Shown here: positions 29,122 to 41,100 of the stretch, piece by piece | Layout: every line of letters begins with the position of its first letter | Position numbering within the stretch: the stretch's first letter is position 1 | From: Metaphire vulgaris | Taxonomy: Eukaryota; Annelida; Clitellata; Crassiclitellata; Megascolecidae | DNA: 64,000 nucleotides | Direction of reading: 5' to 3' | Assembly (NCBI GenBank): GCA_018105865.1 | Contig: CM030832.1 | Coordinates: forward strand, 10,380,156 to 10,444,155 | Program-made: the position numbers and the translations under genes | The notes under the pieces: generated by a model | The model's input: the letters and a program-made list of their open reading frames with translations, nothing else | Told to the model about the DNA's origin: nothing | Database searches by the model: none

Positions 29122-32087
29122 ATGCTGGCTACATGTTCTCTGGAACCAAAGGCAGTCACAGCCATGGAATTATTTGAGAATGAAGACACTATTTTAGAAG
29201 CAACACTGTCATTATATCCCAAATCAAACTACTTTCTCGTTTCTGTCTCAAAGGCACATATTACATTAAAGCCCGCCAAGGCTAACCATAGGCAACGCGA
29301 TTCCTGTGTGAATGTTGGAAAGTCGATTAATAGAATCCTCCTGGCTGATGCTATTGGGTGTGACTGTGCTAAAGGCAGAGAGGAATCTGACTGTCAGGCA
29401 TACCTAAGTGTTTATGCATATCCTCACGTGAAAAAGTTTGCGAGCAAAAAAACTGCAAGAAAGCGACAAGTGACATCATTTGTGTTTGGAGCTGGGAAGG
29501 ATTTCCAGGAGAACTATGCAACTGCATTACATTGGAAAGCTGTCCTGTGCAATTTAATACAAAATAATGAGATCACAAAATTTGAAGGTAAAATGAAAAT
29601 TATTTTATAGATTTTAACTTTGTTATCTTTAAATTTTTTTATTATCTTTGAACTGCTGTTAAATTCCAGGCCTCTATTTTCCCTATAACTATAACTGGGA
29701 CACAAGTGAATGTGTGCCTACACAAGTACACATGCCCGCAGAGATGATTTGAGTTGGTCAAATGGGGATGGAAAGGCAGGTAATGACAGTTGTTGGTATG
29801 CTATTTCAGTTAAGGTTACTTGTGGTTTAAAAGTAATTGTGCTGTTTATTACTTTGTTTTAATCAAATGAAAGCCAGTTATTGCTTGAAATAAATGTCAG
29901 ATATGTTTGTGAAGTCTGCAACACATTGGGAAACCAAACTGCAGTAACTCTCAAACATGACTTTATTTTAGCATTGCTACCTTCGTTGAAACTTCCTGCA
30001 GCATTGAACTGTTTAGTTCTGGTCAATCCTTTTAGTGGTCCTGGAAATGCTTTACAAATTTTCCAACAAAGAATTGTCCCAATTCTTGCTGAGGCTGGGA
30101 TAAATTACCATCTGAGGATAACTGGTAAGCCTAATGACTAAACATAAACTTTTTATGTTTTTAAGCAATAAAAACTGATGTGCTTGTAACTTTGGATTAT
30201 TGCTGATGAGTTTTAAGTTAAATTGTTGCACTTGAATGCTCGACAAGATCATAATTTTCATCATCATGTACCAATATTGAGCGCAGGGATATTTTTACAC
30301 CCCCTACCACCTCCAACACTTCCCAAATCTGAGACCGACACCCCCAAAAAAACTGTGCTTGGGGTGGTCATTTTTTGCTTGTCTTACTTTTTCAGCAGAG
30401 GACCCCCAGAATATACCAACACCCCCCAAATTGATAATCCTAGAAATAACCCTGATTGGGTGCCTCAGTTGCTTATCCAGTTGAGCGTTGGTCCTGCCAT
30501 AGATCAGCCATCTACATGAGCTCAATTCTCAGAAACTCACTTTCGTCTGGAATAAAAGTAGACAGAAATATATGAACTGTGTCCCAATTGAAGTGGCGCC
30601 ATTTTAGAAATCAATATAGCTTCAACAAGTTTTATCAAAAATTTATAAAATTTTACACATGATAAATAAAATCTATTCTTCACAAAAATTGGCAAATTTC
30701 AATGAAATCAGTTGTACTGTTTATGGGATAGATAGTATTAATGTGAGTAAAATTTTATACACTTTGAATAAAAAATTTTGAAGTTATGTTGATTTTTAAA
30801 ATGGTGCCACTTCAATTGGAACACAGTGTAGAGTATATATTTTCAGGGGCGGCACTGGGTTTTGTTGACTGGGTGGGTCTAATGCAATCTACACAGCCAG
30901 GACCCGGCTCAGACTACCCCTCACCCCCCCCCCCCCATCAAAATTTCTCTGCGTATTTGCACGATTTGCTTGGGTGCCCCTGCCCGAGGCTGTATGGGTC
31001 CGGACCTGCGGACCCACCCCTCCCCTAGCGCCGCCCCTGTATATTTTGCTTTATGCTGATGACAAGTGCATTATTATCAATTAATTATTAATGTTATGCA
31101 TTGTTATGCTATTATCAATTTATTATTATTTGTGAATCTGACTGATTGATGATTGACACGATTCTTTTTCGTTAGTTTCAATGCTGTAGGTGGTTGAATG
31201 TGCAGCCGTCTGTGAGTTAAGTATCTGATCTTTTTGTTTTTTGGTGTTGTTTTGTGTTCACTGAGACGAAGAATATTGAAGATTTATTTTTACAACTTTG
31301 ATTTTACAAAAAATAGAAGTTGTATGGCCTTACAACAGTCTGTGATTACAATTTTGACAGAATATGCCGGTCATGCCAAAGAAATTACAAGAACATTGAA
31401 ATTGGATGATTGGTCTGGAATTCTTATTGTGTCGGGCGATGGATTAATTTTTGAAGTAAGTCATTTTCTGATTCTGACCATAGTCATGTGATGAAAATGT
31501 TAAGCATTAATAGTTTATATTCATCTCCTTATCACATATACCGGTAATAACAGCTCTTTTTATATACTGTAAAGGTAAAGGTAGTCCCATACTCAGTGGC
31601 GGCTCCACCGGGGGGGCCAGGGGGGCCCGTGCCCCCCTATTGAGTGCCTGGCCCCCCCAGTGGCCCCCCAGTTGGGACCCTATACTTAATGCTACATACA
31701 TTAAACAACAAATTGTTGGCCCCCCCGTGATTAGAAGTTGCCACCCCAACGGCCCCCCCACTTGCCAAATCCTAGAGCCTCCACTGCCCATACTCAAGCG
31801 AGTGTAGGGTCCGGCACTGATCTCCGTGTAGTAGGCAAACAGTGATGCAGGTGGCTTACACCATTAATCTAGAGTAGCTTGCCATTGCTTTCTCTAGACC
31901 TGCGTCTTACCTTCGCAGCTTAACGCTGCTACCAATTTATCGATGCCTAAGCGATGGACGACTTTGGGGAGATGTCATGGAGAAGTCGATAGCTGGACAC
32001 AGCTGGAGGATGAAAACCTGACCTGACCTTGTCATTGGACAGTAACATTTGTTCTGACATTATTATATTATATTATTATTATATCTA

Positions 32088-32146
<59 letters not shown>

Positions 32147-33915
32147 GGTTGTAAATGGTCTCATGGCAAGAGATGATTGGGAAAAAGCCATCAAATTATC
32201 AATCGGAGCATTGCCAGGTGGTTCTGGCAATGCACTCTGCTGTTCACTTCTATACAGAGCTAAGTAAGACTATAGTCTTTTGTCATGTAGACAAAAATCA
32301 AATTTGTATAGCATCTTTTGTGCTTTAGCATAAATTATATTCAGTACATGCAAGCACTTTAATTCTTATTCTATTCTTGTGCATACAGGCCATTTATCTT
32401 TCATATTTTCCGGACAGATTCAGCAGATCTGAATAATCACTTCTAATGTCAAACTGAAAAACTTTCTTTGAATGCAATAAGACTTTATAAGAAATGATGA
32501 TGATGGTGGTGGTGATGTTATTTTGTAGGCTAAAATGTCATCTAATGTTAAGTTTTAAAACAACATGGCCTGTATCTGTGTGTTTGTAGTGAACCTTATT
32601 TGGATAACTGTGTCCTTCATGCATCTTTCACGATTGCTAAGCACAGAATTTCACCAATGGATCTAGTGGCTGTTGACCTCAGTTCTGGTGAACGACTTTA
32701 TTCATTCCTTAGTGTTGGATGGGGGATTATTGCTGATGCAGATATTGAGAGCGAGAAATTCAGAAGTCTTGGAAATGCTCGATTTACCATTGGGGCAGTT
32801 ATAAGAATTCTTGGTAAGATAATAATTATTACTATTAGTGAAGATTGATTGAACATTTCATAAATCAGGGCCTGTTTTAACATGCAGTGATACACAAAAT
32901 GTGTAGTGATAAAATGAAAATGTGATGATATAATGCAATTTTCTGTGCTTTGTGCAGTGATAAATTTTCCGGACGACCTTTTTCTGCTTGTTTTTTGCAA
33001 GGATGTCCACAAATTTTCTGAGTTTAGTGCAGTGATAAATTTTTCTTAAAGCAGTCACTGTCATAAATAATATGCATTGGGATTTATTAGTTAGGATTTC
33101 AGTGAAAAATGAGTTTTCGAACTAGACTGTAGGAGATGAATAATTTCAGTTCTTGTATATGTATTTCAGACTTGAGAAAATACAGAGGACGCCTGTCCTA
33201 TCTCCCGGCAGATGGAGCTTCATTGCTCATCAAGAGATCTGACAGTTATGACAGCAGGGGGCTTCACACAACTAGTGGTGATCACCAAAAGAATCAACCT
33301 TGTAAATCTTGTGAACATTCCACATCGACATCAATTATAGACCATGGAACTTCTTATAGAACTGAGAAAGATACAAAAATAGAGGATGAAACAAAGAAGC
33401 AAAACTCTGATGACTGCAAAGACTCCATTGTTAAAAAGCCCACCTTCAATGATGAATCGGCCACTGCAGACGAAAATCTTGGAGTCAACCTGACAAATGA
33501 TGCACAAAAGGTGGAAACTTCTCTTTTAGTTCCTCTAAAGGATCCTGTCCCAGCAACATGGACTACAATCGAGGATGACTTTGTTGTTCTTTGTGCCTTG
33601 TATCAGACCCACATTGCCCAAGATCTGATAGCGGCTGCCAATTCAAAATTGGACGACGGTCTCATTCATTTGATATTCATGCGTGGAAACGTGTCGCGTG
33701 TCAGACTGATTAAGTTGTTCAATGCTATGCAGTCTGGAGAGACATTCCCAGACGATCCACTTATTGACAACATCAAAGTCCACGCCTTTCGTCTAGAACC
33801 TCTCACTCCCAATGGTACACTAACTGTAGATGGTGAGGTCGTTTCGTATGGACCGATTCAAGCTCAAGTGCTGCCATCACTTGCTCGTGTTATGACGCTT
33901 CGTGCGAAGGACTGA
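29122..33915 (+). CDS. SPHK: Sphingosine kinase, 599 aa, six coding exons
   Basis: Coding exons: 29122-29587, 29972-30124, 31361-31455, 32148-32263, 32590-32813, 33170-33915, total 1,800 nt in phase. The enzyme phosphorylates sphingosine to sphingosine-1-phosphate using ATP. The diacylglycerol-kinase catalytic domain starts near residue 167 with LVLVNPFSGPGNALQIF (nucleotide-binding loop). It continues with VSGDGLIFEVVNG at about 230-242, carrying the catalytic SGDG, and GALPGGSGNAL. Then comes RISPMDLVAVDL, the GWGIIADADIESEKFRSLG segment, and the C-terminal VHAFRLEPLTPNGTLTVDGE with YGPIQAQ. A variable Ser/Lys-rich insert of ~110 residues splits the C-terminal half, as in known family members. 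A non-coding exon ending at 27331 probably precedes. The first in-frame ATG after the acceptor was taken; M15 (29164) is an alternative. ATTAAA at 33953 may be the poly(A) signal. Confidence 0.97.
30576..30827. mobile_element. 252-bp MITE with ~48-bp inverted repeats
   Basis: Left end ACTGTGTCCCAATTGAAGTG and complemented right end ACTGTGTTCCAATTGAAGTG stay paired for nearly 50 bp (continuing gcgccatttta / gcaccatttta). A TA follows the right end, possibly a Tc1/mariner-type target, but the left flank does not confirm it. In the kinase intron 30125-31360. Confidence 0.75.
31560..32037 (+). mobile_element. SINE interrupted by a hAT MITE
   Basis: aaaggtaaaggtagtcccat before 31594 and cccatactcaagcgagtg after 31786 form one continuous SINE once the MITE and its duplicated target are set aside. 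The remainder (cagcttaacgctgctacca, gtcatggagaagtcgatagc) ends in an acctgacctgacct tail at about 32022-32036. A relative is at 13110-13260. Confidence 0.65.
31594..31786. mobile_element. 193-bp hAT-type MITE, copy 1, 8-bp TSD
   Basis: The termini are CAGTGGCGGCTC and GAGCCTCCACTG (one mismatch). CCCATACT is duplicated exactly at 31586-31593 and 31787-31794. The interior is rich in G and C homopolymers. A highly similar copy is at 51351-51538. Kinase intron 31456-32147. Confidence 0.93.
32062..32144. repeat. (TA)n microsatellite abutting a splice acceptor
   Basis: An AT run ends three bases before the tag acceptor of kinase exon 32148-32263, leaving almost no polypyrimidine tract. Confidence 0.9.
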
Positions 33916-34248
33916 TATATATTCTGCGTATTGTCCAGTAATTTCTTTTATTATTAAAGTATATTTAGCTGAAATTTATCTACATTATGTAGTTATCTTG
34001 TGTCTATAGTCTTGTTACATCAAGCAATGGTAGATCCAGTTTGGTTGGGTGCATCCTTAGATTCTGAATATTTATATATGATTATTTTAATCAAAACTTC
34101 AAGTGGACTGGCAGTATGAGACTTTTAGTAATTTTAACGTTCAGATTTTACATAAACTGTTTGCTTTCAGATACAAATAATGATGATTGAACCTACTAGT
34201 TCAGACTTGAATTGCTTGCATGTGAAGCTGTCAGTACAGTCCTGGCAT

Positions 34249-34320
34249 CAGTGTTAGAGTTGCCGGGGGGAGGGTTGAACCCCCAGCTGACTTTGCAACC
34301 CTCCCAAAAAGATGCACATC
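34249..34320 (+). mobile_element. Left part of a hAT MITE related to 21031-21180
   Basis: CAGTGTTAGAGT and the gggttgaacccccagctgac interior match the left half of the 21031 element. The right half is absent; the sequence passes into the duplicated segment at 34318. Confidence 0.7.
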
Positions 34321-34912
34321 TGCAATAATCCTGACATTTTTTCTTATTTATGCCTTGTTTAAAGTTTTTTTCTGCCATGCCTGGTAGCAATATATTTGGA
34401 GTGGAATGATCACTGAAATTTAAGGCAGTTTCAATAGTGTTACACCAGCATTGATGCTATGAGAACAAATCATGCCTGTTGTCAGTAAAGTCACTTATGC
34501 TTATTAATGTTAAAATATTTGTTTAACACTCTAAAAACTCTGGAACCAGCTTGTTTGGCATGCATTTTACAGATCCAGGGAGGGAATCAACAAGATGGCA
34601 AAATTGAGTTGCGCTTGACTTTCAAAATGAATTTTGCAAACACTTTCTAGATATTGTTGGACCAGTTGAAGTAAGAAAACTAACAGATATGGACGTAAAT
34701 CTGCAATAATCCTGACATTTTTTCTTATTTATGCCTTGTTTAAAGTTTTTTTTCTGCCATGCCTGGTAGCAATATATTTGGGGTGGAATGATCACTGAAA
34801 TTTAAGGCAGTTTCAATAGTGTTACACCAGCATTGATGCTATGAGAACAAATCATGCCTGTTGTCAGTAAAGTCACTTATGCTTATTAATGTTAAAATAT
34901 TTGTTTAACACT
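34318..34912 (+). repeat. Direct duplication, 213 bp units 381 bp apart
   Basis: 34318-34530 and 34699-34912 are almost identical: one extra T and one A/G difference were seen. They lie in the 1.2 kb between the stops of the sphingosine kinase and FIGNL1, which holds no gene. Confidence 0.9.
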
Positions 34913-35105
34913 ATTTATGTTGAATTGGCAGGTTCACCAAACAATGATCTGTATTTTAAGAAACGTAAGCTTCCAAAATTACAATGCCTATTTGCAAAAT
35001 CTGTAACTCTTAAACTACCATAAAATAAACAAGTGTACAAACTTTTAACAAAACTGAACTGTTTCATCAATATAAAAAATTAGCGGTAAAAGAAAACTGC
35101 CTAAT

Positions 35106-38100
35106 TTACAAAGATGGCCAACTGCCAAATTTGTCATTCCAGTCAAGATAAGTAGTCGTGTCTTTGTCTGAAACGCTCGCTCGCACTTGTTTCAGAGCAT
35201 CGATGAAATCCCGGCATTCGATTGGTCGAACCTAATATGTTAAAAAAATAACTAGCAAAAGTTAAATTGTAAATAGATGCCAAAATAAGAAATATTTCTG
35301 ACCATAACTGTATGTGAAATTTTGTGTTAGTAACATTTTTTTCTCTCCGTAGATTATGTTTCCCTCTAACCCTTGCTCTTTACTACTGATGACCACCACT
35401 TTAGCCTTCTTGGTGTTAATCCTCATACCATATTCTTCAGAAACTACGTCCAGTCTATCCATATTTTTTTTGTAAAGCACTTTCTGTGTTTCCTAACATA
35501 GCCTGATCATCTGCAAATAACAATGCTTTCCTGGTTCTGCCATGTCTCCTTCAATTCTTATTCCCACTGATTGACTGATTGTCCCATATAAAGGTTCCAG
35601 ATTAGTACATCAGGTGCTTGTTCAAGAAATAAATTGCAGGAAAGGAGAGAATTGACCACCACCCTCATAAATAAAGAACAACAAAACAGGAAATGTCAAC
35701 ATTTCAAAATATGGTGCTAGTCATGCACTCAAGTGGGAAACCAAGCCCAGCCTGCCCAATTGGCACACCACCCCAAAATTTGACTGCCACTGTTCTTAAG
35801 GACCACCCAAGCACATCGATGACAAGTTTAATTACTTTTAAAATTAAAAAGCAAATAAATAAGAGATTTAAAGATAAAAGATCAAAATACAATTTAAAGC
35901 TTTCACCTACGTTCAGAGTCTGAATGAAGTTCTAATTCTGTATACATGTAAATGTCTTTCAGAATAACAACTTAAAATTTCTCATTTAAGCTAGAATATT
36001 TGTAATGAAATATTACAGAAACTTATATCTAATTGTCATTATTCGCACTTTCAAGATTAGAATAAGCATATAAATTCAAATTTGAAGAATTCTTTCTTGA
36101 AACAACAGTTCTTCCAGGATAATGAAGTCACAGCTGACATCAGAACATGACCGTGCTATACATATACTGGTTTTTAAGTCAACTAATCTCTTTATCACTC
36201 AAAAATAACTAAGCCAACTATCTAATCATAGCATAATGTATATTTTAAAACTATTTTGATCCAATATGAATATCCAACCTCATCTTCTGAAATATTCTCA
36301 ATGTCTTGGAATGGTAGACTTCTAATTGGACCGAGGGCCGCCTCACTGCAGAGGTTCTTCATGTCAGCGCCAGAATAACCTAAAGGAAAGAAAACAGACC
36401 AAAAAATCCATTGTCTCATGTATCATAAATTTAATCATATAACCTGATTAACAACTGATCCACCAGGTTCTTTGCTTAACTGTTCAATGTACATAATCTA
36501 TGAATGCTTATTGGTCATTCTGTGTCAATTCAATCAATGGCTCCTGGTTGACCAGCATATCAGAAAAGGTGCAACTTTTTTCATTCATTTTCACGACTAC
36601 AATGAGGGCAATTCTGTCAGTAGAGACGTACTTTGATCCTTTATTTTTATAAAACACTGCTAGCTGTGAATAAATTCAGAAGTTGCTTAAAATTGAAGCG
36701 TCTGGTGCGAAACACCAAAAACCAGGTACTTATATTTTAAGTAGAATTATCTAAAAGAACTACACAAGAGAACAGGATAAAATTTTACAAGACTTTCATA
36801 TGGAACATTTCTAGCAAATTTCATAATTTTCTGAGATTGTCAACCGGAAACTTTCCAAAAAATGGCTGAATTGAGACAGAATGACTCAATCAATAGCGTT
36901 AAAAATGTTCATAATGATGATGATGATGATGATGATAATGATAACAAGAAATGCCAGTATTGCTGATAATGACAGTCACTAATTACATCAGCAAAGACAA
37001 AAACAAAACAAAAAACAGACAAAGACACAGAATTAAAACAAATACCCTAAGTAAACAATTTTCTCTTGTAAATACCTTCTGTTTTGTTGGCAATTATTTC
37101 AAGATCACTTGGGTGCAATTTGTGACTTAGCTGTGACATTAAGCTTAGAACAATCTGTCTCCTCGCTGCTAGATCTGGAAGAGGTATGTAGAGACGCTTC
37201 ACAAAACGCCTGCGAGCAGCCTCATCTATTTCCTGTGGTCTAAAAGTTCAATTCTCAACTGTTTTATTTAGAGTTCAAGCTGAGTCATATAATAACAATG
37301 CTGCATTAGAAAAATTGATCCAAATTACACACTGGTATATTAAGGACTGCAATAACCAAGTCCAGATCTTGCTCTAGCACTACAGATCATGGATATTTCA
37401 AACAGATGTAATAGATCTATGAAGTAACAACCAATTATGACATTGAGAAAAACTGCTTAATATCAAATTTGATGAATTTATTAACTTCAGACATAAGATG
37501 ATTCTTGTGCAATGCACACACATGCAGTCAGAATATCCAATCTAATGCCTATATCATAAGCAATTTGTATCATAAACATCGTATAAAAATGAAATCACGC
37601 AACAGCAAATCCTTGCCTGTTTGTAGCACCAACAACCAAAACTCTGTCTTCTTGACTGGTTGAAGCACCATCCTAAAAGGAATAAAAATTAGGTTTCACC
37701 TTGCTACTTTGAAACAAATGTTTTATAAGAATTCATCAAAGCTATTTGGAAAGTGCAAGTGCTATAATTATAATCAAAGGCAGGAAAGCATTTTGAAGGT
37801 TAAAGTAGCATTCCTTCAAAAATCATAGCAATTCTCTTGATTAATCTGCAGCTCGGTCTCCTGTTCTTCTTATAAGAACAAGAAAATCCTACCAACTGCA
37901 CAAGAAACTCCGTCTTGATACGTCTGGAGGATTCCTGCTCTCCATCACAACGCTGTGTCAGCAGGGAATCTATTTCGTCAATGAACACAACCGATGGCTG
38001 TCGTACACGAGCAATTGCAAACAATGCACGGACCATTTTCTCACTTTCACCGACCTGTAAACAGAAGATGCATAACTAAAAAGTATTTGTTAATGAAAAA

Positions 38101-41100
38101 TGCATATCAAACAGATATATATATATATATGTTATGTGTGCATGTGATGATTATACGAATGAAGAAATATACTCTCTCTCAAAGATCCGACCTTGTTTTA
38201 GGTGCCATACTTGAGTAAAAACTGCAACAGATGTGCAATACTACTGCCTGGTTTCTAGTACCCATGTAAATCAACCAAAATATACAAAAATAAGTTTAGA
38301 AATTCATGTAATTAAACTGTCTCTGGATGTCCTTTATTGGATATACAAAGCCCCAAATTATCTGGCAAATGCAGATCAATAGTTTTCAAAATTCTACCTC
38401 TTTAACACTAAAATTAATAACGCTTGGTGAAATTGTGTGCACAAAAGAACAGTTCCGCAAAAGTTGAAAAATACCAGAATGGCGTACAGATCGTTCAAAA
38501 GAAAACGAGCTCATGAAAATAGATAAACACTGAGCAACAGAGCCTTCACATGCATTGATTCGGTAAATGCAAACAAAATAGAATATATGAAATCCAGAAT
38601 TAAGCATACCCACTTCGATGTCAGCGACGATGCGCTTATGCTAAAAAATGTCGATTTTGACTGGCTTGCGATGCATTTTCCTAACAGAAATGCAATATTC
38701 TGCATTCAGAGTTTGCAAAAACCAAATAAGTATATAATAAATAAATAAGTATATAATAATAAACACACTTGTTTAATATTTCGTACAGATGAGATATTTT
38801 ATTTGGTGTAAGGTGCTCTTGATTTTGACCTTCTGTCATGCGTACTGCGCTATATAAGTTGTCAGTTATAAATAAATAAACACGTAATAAAGTCAGAAAT
38901 AACATCCATCTTGTGAGTGGTTTCAATGATTGCAAAAGTACCTTTCAATTAACTAAATGCAAGAACATAATGACAACAAATAAACACAATGAATATAATG
39001 TGAAGAACTATGACATGCTTACCTATAAGGGTCTTCCCTGTACCAGGAGGACCAAACAAAAGCAGGCCTTTTGGAGGGCCTCTCAGTCCAGTGAAAATAT
39101 CTCTGCAATGAAAAACCATAGATCTCAGCAAATCAATCGGTCAGCACTATTTTAGCAACGGCTGTAACATAGCTATTAGATGACAAATGCATCAGATACA
39201 AATGTTAGGATCTAATGAATTCATAGTACCCACAATATTTGGGCGAATAGACCTAATGAATAACATGCCACCAACAAAGTAACAAGAAGCCCTACAATTT
39301 TTACTGAAAGACAATTTGTTCTGCATAATTTCAAATATTTAAACTGAAAATGAATCAAATACTTTTTCTTATAGCCAGTCTCATTAGTAGCAGCAGTTCA
39401 TATGGAACCTCAGTTTCACCAGCTTACATCTTCCACTGTCAACACTTGAACCAAGTAGTAAGGTCAATCAAGATGTAATGTAATGTAAAGTAGCATTTGC
39501 AGAGCACCTCTTATATTTATACTCAGTTGCTCCTGGCTCTGGAGTCACTTGATGAAAAAGTGAGACTTTAAAAGTAATAAAGGTAAGAAGGCAATTTGCA
39601 AAGGTTATATTTATATCAAGAGGATGTTTAAATCGCTCACTAAATTTCTTAACCTTTCATATTATTATTATACAACGACAAGATTATCGTGACATAATGT
39701 CTAACGACTGCAAGGGCACGTAACAATAACATTATTAAACAGAAATGAATTGTACAGAGAGGTGGTCACACTGCATCATAGCATCTAATAAATAGCTCGG
39801 TTTTGAGGCGCTTCTTGAATGTCTCCAGCGTCGTTGATGACCTCACGTGAGGCGGAAGTCCATTCCAGACACGAGCAGCAGTGACCGGAAAAGCACGGCC
39901 ACCGATCGTTGAACGCCCGCACTCGAGGCACGAGAACGTCAGTCGTGAGCGCCGGCGCAGGTGGCATCGAGTTTTGACGTCAGACACGCGCGGCGGCGTT
40001 TGCCAGATATGACGGGCGCCAATCCATTGAGACATTTAAATGCCAACGTGTCGAGTTTGAAATCTATCCTCTCCGGAAAACGAAGCCAGTGTAGCTCACG
40101 AGAAGAGGGGTCGCGTGATCGTATTTCCGAGCTGCAAAAATCAAACGGGCAGCTGCGTTTAGGACTGACTGCAGTTTTGCAATCAAGTGCCCGGAGACGC
40201 CAGCAAGCGTCGAGTTGCCGTAGTTCAGACGACTGAGGACCAATGCAACAACAAGTGATTGCATCACCGATGGTGTGACGGACCTCACGATATGCTGCGT
40301 AGCTGCCTTAAGACTGCGAAGCAACTTCGACACAGTTCTCGTGACATGCGACCGCATCGACAGGTCGGCGTCAATGTAGATGCCTAAGTCACGGACAAAA
40401 GCGGACGGCATGACGACCTCCCTGCCAACGCGTATTCCAGTCACAGGAATCTGGTGCTGGCGCCGGGCCGACGAGCACCACAACGCCTCAGTCTTTGCTG
40501 AGTTGAGTTTCAGCCTGTTGGATTGCATCCATGCACCGACATCGTCAACACATTCAGATATTTCGCTTTGTAGCTGGGCAGTCTCTGACGGCTTACAGAT
40601 GCCATAGATTTGCGTATCATCAGCATACAAGTGTGGTTGAAGTTGACGTCTCTGGATCAGCCCCTGAAAGTCGGCAGTATATAACAGAAAAAGGATCGGC
40701 CCGAGGACCGATCCCTGTGGAACTCCACATACAGTTAGCGTTGAGGAAGATATCTGCAGCATTCCTTATAATAGAATACTCAGGTGTGCCGTTAGTTTAA
40801 TGCAAGATTTGAGAAGATACATACATACATATGCACACACACATATCATATTTATGGCATGTGCATTAAGATAATGAAAATGATATCAGTTTCAACCAAT
40901 TGCATTTGATAACATAATTTCCTATTATAACACTTTTGACCACAACAATTTTGATGTACCCAAATTATTAGCTATGAAATAATTGAGACAAAATGTATTT
41001 GACCACATAATTCTAGGCAAAAAAATGTTGACGAAATGAATGCGAACCATTTAAATACACAATGAAATCAAAGTACAAAAATTAGTCATATACTCACGGA

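Noticed and set aside
31507..31797. Minus-strand Gly-rich frame
   Set aside because: Lies within the hAT MITE; the G/C-runs create spurious frames.
39961..40800. Plus-strand frames up to 91 residues
   Set aside because: Antisense to the LINE reverse transcriptase; no independent features.
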